24,941 nucleotides of DNA from Dehalococcoides mccartyi (GTDB taxonomy: Bacteria; Chloroflexota; Dehalococcoidia; UBA2979): positions 1-24,941 of the forward strand of contig CAMDAY010000006.1 of NCBI GenBank assembly GCA_945888895.1, in the 5' to 3' direction. Shown here one piece after another: positions 15,100 to 21,820 of the stretch. Position numbers and translations under genes: made by a program. The notes beneath the pieces are model-generated. The model worked only from the letters and a program-made list of their open reading frames with translations, did no database searches and was not told where the DNA came from. How positions within the stretch are numbered: the stretch's first letter is position 1; each line of letters begins with the position of its first letter.

Positions 15100-16038
15100 G
15101 TGGACTTTGGAGTGAACCTGCCGATCTTCGGCGATGACCCCGTGCCCGTGATCGAGACCGCGGTGATCGCGGAGGAGTTGGGCTACTCCAACGTCTGGAT
15201 GGGCGACCACATCGTGCAGCCGATCGTGCAGGAATCGGTCTACCCCTACTCACGACAGGACCAGCGCGGCATCGGCGAAATGCCGTCGTACATGGACGTC
15301 TTCGTCGGCATGACCGCTGTGGCGATGAAGACCTCGAGGATTCGTGTGGGGACCAGCGTCCTCATCGTGCCGTATCGCAACCCCGTGCACACCGCGCGCT
15401 TGCTGGCGACGGTGGACACCTTCTCCGGGGGTCGCCTCGACGTCGGGTGTGGCGTCGGCTGGTCGGCCGAGGAGTTCGCGGCGCTGGGTGTGCCGTTCGC
15501 CAACCGTGGCGGGCGCACCAATGAGTATCTCGATATCTACCGCAAGCTGTGGACGGAGGAGCCGGTCAGCCACAGCGGCAAGTTCTACCAGTTCGAGCAG
15601 GTTTCGTTTAAGCCGAAGCCGGTTCAGGCCGGCGGCCCGCCGATCTGGATCGGCGGCAACAGCGACGCGGCGATGAAGCGTGCCGTCACGCATGGAACGG
15701 GCTGGCAGCCGATCAACCTGAGCCTGGAGCAGATGACCGCGGCGAAGGCGCGCCTCAACGAACTGTGCGTCGAGCACGGCCGCGCGCCCGAGAGCCTGCG
15801 GATCATCCTCAACCGTGGCGTGCTGCTGCATGAGGAGGAGCGCCCGCGGCGCCCCGCGGACCCCGAGCGCCCGTACGCCGCCTTCGTCGGTGGTCCCGAG
15901 GCGATGATCGAGGAGGCGAAGCAATACGCGGACCTCGGCGTGGAGCAGATTCACTGCCACTTCGTGGCGCGTGACCAGGCGGGCAAGCACGCCGTGATGG
16001 CGCGGCTCATGGACACCGTCGCGCCGCACGTCCGCTAG
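15100..16038 (+). CDS. LLM class F420-dependent oxidoreductase (TIGR03619-like)
   Basis: A 312-residue luciferase-like TIM-barrel protein. It opens VDFGVNLPIFGDDPVPVIET, then AEELGYSNVWMGDHIVQP, MKTSRIRVGTSVLIVPYRNP, and GGRLDVGCGVGWSAEEFAAL, the cofactor phosphate loop of F420-dependent members. Further blocks are EPVSHSGKFYQFEQVSFKPK and PPIWIGGNSDAAMKRAV. GTG 15100 is chosen because AGAGAGG lies six bases upstream and the conserved first strand starts there; the 51 extra residues of the longer frame run back into the terminator of the previous gene. It stands between two terminators as its own unit. A TAGAAT hexamer at 15009 is a possible -10. Substrate unknown. Confidence 0.9.
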   Translation: MDFGVNLPIFGDDPVPVIETAVIAEELGYSNVWMGDHIVQPIVQESVYPYSRQDQRGIGEMPSYMDVFVGMTAVAMKTSRIRVGTSVLIVPYRNPVHTARLLATVDTFSGGRLDVGCGVGWSAEEFAALGVPFANRGGRTNEYLDIYRKLWTEEPVSHSGKFYQFEQVSFKPKPVQAGGPPIWIGGNSDAAMKRAVTHGTGWQPINLSLEQMTAAKARLNELCVEHGRAPESLRIILNRGVLLHEEERPRRPADPERPYAAFVGGPEAMIEEAKQYADLGVEQIHCHFVARDQAGKHAVMARLMDTVAPHVR

Positions 16039-16062
16039 CATCGGACGCATCGCACGCAGCAC

Positions 16063-16091
16063 AACGCCCGCCGCTCGGCGGGCGTTCTGTT
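16063..16091 (+). terminator. Terminator hairpin after LLM oxidoreductase 2
   Basis: AACGCCCGCC and GGCGGGCGTT form a perfect 10-bp stem with a GCTC loop, followed by CTGTT. It lies 25 bp past the stop at 16038 and shares its core with the other terminators in this window. Confidence 0.7.
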
Positions 16092-16183
16092 CCTGATGCG
16101 CTGTCGCAAGCACCGCCCAGCGGATAGAGTCGCGCGGTCGGACTCCCCGAAGTGCGACGAGGGCCGTGACGAGGGGTGGCGCA

Positions 16184-17446
16184 ATGGCGTTCGTGGACCG
16201 GCTCCCGCCCGCACTGCAGCACCGCGACTTCCGCATCTACTTCCTCGGATCGATCGCCACCACGGCCGGTAGTCAGTTCACGACCGTCGTCCTGTACTGG
16301 CAGATGTGGGCGATCACACAGTCCTGGACGTGGATGATGTGGCTGGGCCTGTCCCGCGCCGCAGCCCAGATCTGCCTCGCGCTGGTCGGGGGACTGCTCG
16401 CGGATTCGCTCGACCGGCGGCGGTTCATGATCGCAATGCAGCTGATGCAGGCGGCGGCCTCGCTCGCGCTGTTCGCGCTCGCGATCGGTGACCTCATCTC
16501 GCCATGGGCGCTCATGATCGGCAATCTCGTGTTCGCCGTCGGGTCAGCGTTGGAGACACCGGCACGGCAGGCCGTGGTCGTGAACCTCGTGCCGAGGGCC
16601 GACTTCCCGTCGGCCGTAGCGCTGAACAACGTGGGACGCAACGCATCACCAGCTGTCGGGTCGTCGCTGGCCGGCCTGCTGTTCGCGGCAGCCGGACCGT
16701 CGTGGTGCTACCTGATCGATGGGCTGTCGTGGTTCATCATGATCGGCGTGTTGATCTCGATCCGCGCGACGCTCCAGAGCGAGCGGCGGTCGAGCGTGTC
16801 GTTCGGGGCGCTCGCAGATGGCGTCCGCTTTGTCCGAGGCCAGCGGGTCATCCTGTCGTTCATGGTCATGGACTTCGGTGCGAACTTCTTCGGCACTGCC
16901 ACCTCGCTGCTGCCGATCTACGCCGCCGATATCCTCAAGGTCGGCCCCACTGGATTCGGACTGCTCAACGCCGCGCCATCCGTGGGGCAGGTGGTCACCG
17001 GCGTGATCATGGGATCGACCAACCGCATCCGGCGTGCCGGTAAGTGGGTGATCCTGGGCGTTGCGTTCTACGGCGCGTGCATCTGCGGGTTCGCGCTGTC
17101 CTCGTCGTTCGTCTTCTCGCTGCTGATGCTGGCAGGGACCGGGGTGGGCAATGGGATCAGTGCCGTGCTCCGAAGCACGAGCAACAACTTGTTGACACCG
17201 GACGACCTCCGCGGACGCGTGGCGGCCGTGAACAGCGTGTTCACGGGCGGTGGCCCGCAACTCGGCCAGTTCGAGGGCGCGCTGGTCGCAGATCTCTTCG
17301 GGCCGGTCGCCTCGGCGTTTTCGGGGGGCGTCGGGGTGCTGGTGCTGGTGGCGTTGATCGCACTGGTGCCGGAGGTGCGGCGCTTCGACCTGACCGCAGC
17401 GATCCGCGCGCTCGACGGTCCGGTCGCGCCGCCGGGGCGGCGGTAG
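16184..17446 (+). CDS. MFS transporter, MFS_3 / EntS-like exporter family
   Basis: A 420-residue major facilitator permease of the branch annotated MFS_3 or transmembrane secretion effector, whose characterised members export siderophores and drugs. It opens LPPALQHRDFRIYFLGSIAT, the standard family start, followed by TVVLYWQMWAITQSWTWMMW. The motif A equivalent is GGLLADSLDRRRFMIAMQLM. GSALETPARQAVVVNLVPR and ALNNVGRNASPAVGSSLAGL are diagnostic blocks of this branch. The second half includes GPTGFGLLNAAPSVGQVVTG. ATG 16184 has GAGGGGTG five bases upstream; an in-frame GTG at 16166 is an alternative. It is separated from LLM 2 by a terminator and followed by the FAH gene 138 bp later. The exported substrate is unknown. 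Confidence 0.88.
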   Translation: MAFVDRLPPALQHRDFRIYFLGSIATTAGSQFTTVVLYWQMWAITQSWTWMMWLGLSRAAAQICLALVGGLLADSLDRRRFMIAMQLMQAAASLALFALAIGDLISPWALMIGNLVFAVGSALETPARQAVVVNLVPRADFPSAVALNNVGRNASPAVGSSLAGLLFAAAGPSWCYLIDGLSWFIMIGVLISIRATLQSERRSSVSFGALADGVRFVRGQRVILSFMVMDFGANFFGTATSLLPIYAADILKVGPTGFGLLNAAPSVGQVVTGVIMGSTNRIRRAGKWVILGVAFYGACICGFALSSSFVFSLLMLAGTGVGNGISAVLRSTSNNLLTPDDLRGRVAAVNSVFTGGGPQLGQFEGALVADLFGPVASAFSGGVGVLVLVALIALVPEVRRFDLTAAIRALDGPVAPPGRR

Positions 17447-17513
17447 CGGGGCAAAGGGCTCCCGGCTCTGCGCTCTCCCCCTCGGAGTGGGCAGGGTTCT
17501 GAAGGCGCGCGGG

Positions 17514-17541
17514 TTGCTCTGTGGCAGTTCGCCCGTATGCT
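17514..17541 (+). promoter_or_regulatory. Candidate promoter for the FAH-family gene
   Basis: TTGCTC (17514-17519) and TATGCT (17536-17541) are spaced by 16 bp, 43 bp before the ATG at 17585. This is the best two-box match among the plus-strand candidates. Confidence 0.45.
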
Positions 17542-17584
17542 GCCTCGGTTGCCACTGAATTATCGACGGCGTGGGGAGCGTGTG

Positions 17585-18499
17585 ATGAGGCTGCTGTTCT
17601 TCGATGACTTCAAGCTGGGTGTGATGAACGGCGACAACGTCGTCGACGTCTCAGCCGTGGTCGCGGACATCCCGCACCTGGAGCCGCACGACATCATGAA
17701 GGGCCTGATCCAGCGGTTCGACGAGTACCGCTCGAAGCTCGAGGAGGCTGCGAAGGCCGTCGGCGTGCCGCTGTCCAGTGTGCGCGTGCGCCCGCCGCTG
17801 CCCCGCCCCGCGAACATCGCCTGCATGGCGGTGAACTACCTCGAGGGGCGCCCCGAGATGAACCCGATCAACGCGTTCAACAAGTCGCCCGGCGCAATCA
17901 TCGGTGACGGCGACACGATGGTGCTGCCGGACGCGCCCGCCCAGATCTTCGAGGGCGAGGCGGAGATGGCGATGGTCATCGGCAAGCGCGCGCGCAACGT
18001 GCCCGCCGCCGAGGCGATGAGCTACGTGTTCGGCTACATCAACTTCATCGACGGCTCGGCGCGCGGCCTCGCGCCGCAGTTCTACCAGGTGAAGTCGCGC
18101 GAGACCTTCGCGCCGATCGGCCCGTTCATCGTTACCGCTGACGAGGTCGCCGACCCGCAGAACCTGCAGATCAAGTTGACGGTGAACGGCCAGCTAATGC
18201 AGGACTTCAACACCAACGACATGGGCTACAAGCTGCCGCGCTGCATCGAGTTCATCACGGCGATGCACACGCTGGAGCCGGGCGACATCCTCGCCACCGG
18301 CACGAACCACAGCGGCCTCAACCCGTTCCACGATGGCGACGTCGTGACGCTGGAGGTCGAGGGGCTCGGCAAGCTGACGGTCAACATCAAGGACGACCTG
18401 AAGCGCACGTGGAAGCGCGAGACACGCGGCGAGCGCGTGAAGGCGGGCCTCGAGGGCTTCACGAAGCAGCTCACCGGGAAGTACGCGCCGGAGGCGTAG
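17585..18499 (+). CDS. fumarylacetoacetate hydrolase (FAH) family protein
   Basis: A 304-residue member of the FAH superfamily, which covers C-C bond hydrolases, decarboxylases and hydratases of aromatic meta-cleavage and related pathways. The N-terminal cap reads MRLLFFDDFKLGVMNGDNVV. The catalytic domain carries the metal ligands in FEGEAEMAMVIGK (Glu125, Glu127) and Asp156 in INFIDGSARG, where most relatives have N-D-V-S-A-R-D. LATGTNHSGLNPFHDGDVV and LEVEGLGKLTVNI close the beta-roll. ATG 17585 is preceded by GGGGAG at a good distance; an upstream ATG in the same frame at 17537 overlaps the proposed -10 and is rejected. It is followed by a strong terminator, so it is monocistronic. The substrate cannot be inferred. 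Confidence 0.9.
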   Translation: MRLLFFDDFKLGVMNGDNVVDVSAVVADIPHLEPHDIMKGLIQRFDEYRSKLEEAAKAVGVPLSSVRVRPPLPRPANIACMAVNYLEGRPEMNPINAFNKSPGAIIGDGDTMVLPDAPAQIFEGEAEMAMVIGKRARNVPAAEAMSYVFGYINFIDGSARGLAPQFYQVKSRETFAPIGPFIVTADEVADPQNLQIKLTVNGQLMQDFNTNDMGYKLPRCIEFITAMHTLEPGDILATGTNHSGLNPFHDGDVVTLEVEGLGKLTVNIKDDLKRTWKRETRGERVKAGLEGFTKQLTGKYAPEA

Positions 18500-18540
18500 T
18501 CCTCGACGCGTGGGGGCGCCTCGGAGGCGTCGATGCACGA

Positions 18541-18568
18541 AGAAGGCCCGCCTCACGGCGGGCCTTCT
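18541..18568 (+). terminator. Strong terminator hairpin after the FAH gene
   Basis: AGAAGGCCCGCC and GGCGGGCCTTCT form a perfect 12-bp stem with a TCAC loop. It lies 41 bp past the stop at 18499. Confidence 0.75.
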
Positions 18569-18668
18569 GGCGTCTTGTCGTGTGCGGGGAGCGGACGGCA
18601 GAGCAAGGTGTGACCTCGGCGCTGCGCGTGACGTCGAGGTGGCGGCGTGGGGCGGCCCATCCCCCCTG

Positions 18669-18695
18669 CCCCCCTTCCCTGCGCGGGAAGGGGGG
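18669..18695. repeat. C-run/G-run hairpin with 11-bp perfect stem
   Basis: CCCCCCTTCCC and GGGAAGGGGGG flank a TGCGC loop. It is the longest of the intergenic C/G hairpins in the window and sits beside further inverted repeats. Confidence 0.55.
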
Positions 18696-18923
18696 ATGAG
18701 AAGCGAGGGCTGCGCCCTCGCGCGCCCCCGGGACCGAGGGTGCTTTGCACCTCGGTGGGAGGGGCGAGGCGCGGAGCGCCTGAGGGCCGCCGCGTCCGCG
18801 CGCTGCCGTTCTGGCCCCCTCGCCTGCGAAGCGGGAGAGGGTGGGAGTGAGGGCTTCTGGGCTCCGCCACCATGCCCCCTTGCGGGGACGGTGTCCCGGC
18901 TCGGCTCCCTCACCGCCTCCTCG

Positions 18924-19424
18924 CTACTTGGCCGTCGAGGGGCCGTAGTTGCCGAGCTCGGGGTGGAGGCGCGTGGTCTCGCTGGGGCCGATGCCGACGA
19001 TCTGGACGACGGCGTCCTCGTCCTTCGCTCCGTCGAAGTGGTGCGCACCGCCGGGGTGCTTCATGTACGAGCCGGGCTTGAGGCCGATGGTCTTGTCCGG
19101 CTCGAATTCGTCGCCGGTGCCAGTCCACCACGTGCCGGAGATGACGGTGGCGTGGCGGTCCTCGCGGTGCCAGTGGTTGCGGCTCATGGTGCCCGCAGGG
19201 AACTTCACGCGGATCACGTACAGGCCAGGCTGCGAGGGGTCGCCGGCGATGACGGCGCGCTGCATGCCGCTGCCATCCGCGTCCGTGGTCCACTGCACGT
19301 TCTCATTGAGGATGCGCACGAAGCCCTCGGCCGCACCGTCGTCCGAGGCGGCGTGGGCGACCGTGCTGCCGAGCAGTGTGCGGCGCAGCGCTGCTGCCAG
19401 CGTGGTGATGTCTCGGATGTTCAT
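18924..19424 (-). CDS. cupin domain-containing protein
   Basis: A 166-residue protein with one cupin barrel. Motif 1 is GTMSRNHWHREDRHATVISG, giving His84, His86 and His91 as candidate metal ligands. Motif 2 includes KPGSYMKHPGGAHHF with His128/His129. The C-terminal strand is DAVVQIVGIGPSE. The N-terminus (ALRRTLLGSTVAHAAS) could be a weak signal peptide with an AHA cleavage site at residue 25, so an extracytoplasmic location is possible but uncertain. GAGGGGGA lies a few bases upstream of ATG 19424. The reaction is unknown: cupins of this type include dioxygenases, isomerases and sensors. It is 67 bp downstream of the AlkZ-like gene on the same strand. Confidence 0.85.
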   Translation of the reverse strand: MNIRDITTLAAALRRTLLGSTVAHAASDDGAAEGFVRILNENVQWTTDADGSGMQRAVIAGDPSQPGLYVIRVKFPAGTMSRNHWHREDRHATVISGTWWTGTGDEFEPDKTIGLKPGSYMKHPGGAHHFDGAKDEDAVVQIVGIGPSETTRLHPELGNYGPSTAK

Positions 19425-19491
19425 CGCGTCCCCCTCGTGATCCTGTCGATTCGCCCGCGAGCATAGCCGCGCGATCGGTGCCTCGGCGAGC

Positions 19492-20625
19492 CTACGCCAG
19501 CACGTCGACTGTGAGCGCGAGTGGGCGGTCGAGGAACGCGGCGTAGCGCTTCGCGGCGCGCTCGATGGCCGTCTGCTGGGTCTTCGTCACCGGGGCGAAG
19601 AGCGTCGCAGTCACCTCGACCGCGTCGCGGGCGAGCATGCGACGCCACGTACCGACCACGCGGCCGTCGACGACGACCGTGGGGGCGAGCAGGCCGCCGC
19701 CAGCGTTGTGGTGGCGGGTGTGCTCCGGCGCGAGCACGTCTGAGCGATCCTTGTATGCCACCAGGTACTCATCGAAGGCGGGGAGCAGGTGGGCGTCCGG
19801 CGTCGTCATCGGTGCGGTCGAGGTGTGGCCGCGCCACATCGTCACGCACTTACCGGCTACCTCGACCTCCTCGAACACGAGCTGGTCGCGCACGGCGGCG
19901 AGCCCGGCGCGCGCGTCGGTGAGCGACAGGCCGATCCACCACGCGAAGTCGGCGTCGGTCGCCGGGCCGCGGCTGCGGAAGTAGCGGAGTGCGGCCTCCG
20001 CGAGCGCCTCCTCGCGCGGCATCGGCGAGCGGGCGTCGGGCGCGCGCAGGCCGAGGTGCGCGTGCGTCGTCTGCTTGCCGCGTGTAACACCGCTGGTGAT
20101 CACGCCCGCCAGCTCCGCGTGGCCGAGGATGTACGAGAGCCGCTGGCCCTCTGGCGACACCTTCGCGCGCTCGAGGACCTCGACGATCTCGGCGCGCGTG
20201 AGGTGGGCGCCATCGCGCATGGCGCGATCGAGCGCGGCGTTCACCTTGCGGTAGGTCTTCGCGTCCAGCTCGAGCTCACGGTCGCGGCCGGCGGCGCCCG
20301 CAACCAACCGAGGCGCAACGAGCGCGAGCATCCAGCGGACATCGGCAGGCGTGATCAGCTGCCACGTCCAGCGCATGACGTGCGTGCGGAGGATCGCCCC
20401 GGCGGCGAGCGCCTCGTCGATGAGCGTTTCGGTCGAGGCACCTCGCGGGGTGCGCAGGCCGACGGCCCACTTCGTGGCGAGCCCGTCCTGCGCCTGCACG
20501 GCGAGGAGGTCGGCGACGACCTCTGCGGGTGTCGCGTCCGTCGGATCCAGGAGACGCTGGGCGCGGAGGCGCTCGGCGGGGAGCCGGCCGCCTCGCACGG
20601 GTGTCTGACGATTCGCGGGGGTCAT
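19492..20625 (-). CDS. winged-helix DNA glycosylase, AlkZ-like (HTH_42 family)
   Basis: A 377-residue member of the HTH_42/AlkZ family, whose characterised members (Streptomyces AlkZ, E. coli YcaQ) are DNA glycosylases that remove bulky alkylation and unhook interstrand crosslinks. The catalytic region reads LLAVQAQDGLATKWAVGLR, with a Q-A-Q (Gln44, Gln46) matching the QxQ signature of the AlkZ-like subfamily rather than the QxD of YcaQ-like proteins. Winged-helix segments follow, including TLIDEALAAGAILRTHVMRW and TWQLITPADVRWML. The C-terminal region has HLLPAFDEYLVAYKDRSDVL and PTVVVDGRVVGTWRR. The ATG at 20625 lies after GGGGTCAT-rich sequence without a strong ribosome site. The 85-bp gap to LLM 3 is divergent. 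A self-protection or repair role is inference from the family. Confidence 0.85.
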   Translation of the reverse strand: MTPANRQTPVRGGRLPAERLRAQRLLDPTDATPAEVVADLLAVQAQDGLATKWAVGLRTPRGASTETLIDEALAAGAILRTHVMRWTWQLITPADVRWMLALVAPRLVAGAAGRDRELELDAKTYRKVNAALDRAMRDGAHLTRAEIVEVLERAKVSPEGQRLSYILGHAELAGVITSGVTRGKQTTHAHLGLRAPDARSPMPREEALAEAALRYFRSRGPATDADFAWWIGLSLTDARAGLAAVRDQLVFEEVEVAGKCVTMWRGHTSTAPMTTPDAHLLPAFDEYLVAYKDRSDVLAPEHTRHHNAGGGLLAPTVVVDGRVVGTWRRMLARDAVEVTATLFAPVTKTQQTAIERAAKRYAAFLDRPLALTVDVLA

Positions 20626-20710
20626 GCGGCGATGTTCCCACGCGCGCATCGCGTTGCGGAGTCCTGTGGTACGAATATCCGCCGAAGCAGACGCAGCGAG
20701 GGGAACCCGC

Positions 20711-21715
20711 ATGAAGTTCGGCCTCTTCCACACCGTCCAGTGGCCCGAGGGCACCGAGGCCCGCGACCGCATCCACGAGTCGCTGACGCAGGCGGTCCAC
20801 GCGGAACGCATCGGCTTCGACTCCGTCTGGCTGACCGAGCACCACTTCGCAAGACACGGCATCACCGGGGACAACCTGGGGCTGCTCGCGCACCTCGCGG
20901 CGTCCACGGAGCGCATCCGGCTCGGCACGGCGGTGTCCGTGCTGCCCTTCCACAACCCGCTCCGGCTCGCGGAGTCGGCGGCGACGATCGACATCCTCTC
21001 CAACGGACGCTTCGACTTCGGGATCGGGCGCGGCTACCAGTGGACGGAGTACCACGGCTTCGGCGTCGACATCGCCCAGGGCGCGGAGATGTTCGACGAG
21101 TCGCTCGAGTTGATCACCCGCACGTGGACGAGCAAAGAGCCGTTCCAGCATCGCGGCAAACACTGGCAGTTCGACGACGTGCAGGTGTTCCCTCGACCGC
21201 TGCAGCAGCCGCACCCGCCGATCTGGTTGGCGACCGGCAGCCCCGATGGCCTGCGCCGGTGCGTCGCCAACGACTGGGGCGTGATGCTGCCGCAGGGCAC
21301 CTCGTTCGCATCGATCGAGGCGATCGTGCAGAACTACAGGGCGGCGCTTGCGGAGGCGGGCAAGACCTACGACCCGATGAAGGTGGTGCTGGCGCGCGCG
21401 ATCTATTGCGCGAAGGACGACCAGACCGCGTGGGACCTCGTGGACCCCATCTACCGCCGGTTCCGCGAGAACGTGTCGCGGCTGACCTCGTCGCCCGAGG
21501 CGCTGGTGGCAACGCCGACACCGTTCGACACCAGCGACCTGCGCGACACGGCGATGTTCGGTTCGCCCGACACGTGCGAGGCGATGCTGCGGCGGCTGGA
21601 GTCGATCGGCGTGGAGTACGTGATCTTCTTCGATCACATCGGCGGACTGAAGCACCAGCAGATCATCGACTCCCTCGACCTCTTCGCGGCGGAGGTCGCC
21701 CCCCGCTTCGCGTGA
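20711..21715 (+). CDS. LLM class flavin-dependent oxidoreductase (bacterial luciferase-like)
   Basis: A 334-residue luciferase-like monooxygenase-fold protein. It opens MKFGLFHTVQWPEGTEARDR, then ERIGFDSVWLTEHHFARHGI, typical of the branch whose sensor strand reads W-x-x-E-H-H-F, as in bacterial luciferase-type FMN enzymes. RIRLGTAVSVLPFHNPLRLA and NGRFDFGIGRGYQWTEYHGF are further conserved blocks. HPPIWLATGSPDGLRRC and EYVIFFDHIGGLKHQQIIDS complete the barrel. The E-H-H-F motif favours FMNH2-dependent oxidation over F420, unlike the other two LLM proteins here (inference). GAGGGGAA lies about 7 bases before the ATG; the upstream 29 codons of the longer frame overlap the divergent AlkZ start. 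No terminator is obvious after it. Confidence 0.9.
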   Translation: MKFGLFHTVQWPEGTEARDRIHESLTQAVHAERIGFDSVWLTEHHFARHGITGDNLGLLAHLAASTERIRLGTAVSVLPFHNPLRLAESAATIDILSNGRFDFGIGRGYQWTEYHGFGVDIAQGAEMFDESLELITRTWTSKEPFQHRGKHWQFDDVQVFPRPLQQPHPPIWLATGSPDGLRRCVANDWGVMLPQGTSFASIEAIVQNYRAALAEAGKTYDPMKVVLARAIYCAKDDQTAWDLVDPIYRRFRENVSRLTSSPEALVATPTPFDTSDLRDTAMFGSPDTCEAMLRRLESIGVEYVIFFDHIGGLKHQQIIDSLDLFAAEVAPRFA

Positions 21716-21820
21716 TCCTCGACGGGGCATGCCAATCCTGTCGCCCGACCGTGTGTAGGGGATTCGCCGAGGCTGGTCGCTCGAGTTCCCTCATGTGAGA
21801 TGTGGCGCGCGGGCGACACG

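Larger units (their letters stand above)
18500..18923. other. Hairpin-rich noncoding region
   Basis: This 424-bp gap between the convergent FAH and cupin genes has no credible gene. It holds the terminator at 18541, a C-run/G-run hairpin at 18669-18695, a GCGAGGGC/GCCCTCGC stem at 18703-18721, a near-palindrome (ACCGAGGG...CACCTCGGT) at 18733-18756, and an imperfect CCCCTCGCC/GCGGGAGAGGG fold near 18815-18840. Open frames across it are Arg/Pro-rich and lack ribosome sites. Confidence 0.6.

Noticed and set aside
4243..21727. The word CCTCGACG just after several stop codons (near 4243, 18502, 21718)
   Set aside because: The same word is common within coding sequences of this GC-rich window, so placement after stops may be chance. 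A genome-wide positional count would be needed.
20276..21730. 484-codon minus-strand frame opposite LLM 3
   Set aside because: Antisense shadow with His/Arg/Val-rich composition; LLM 3 on the plus strand has clear family motifs throughout.
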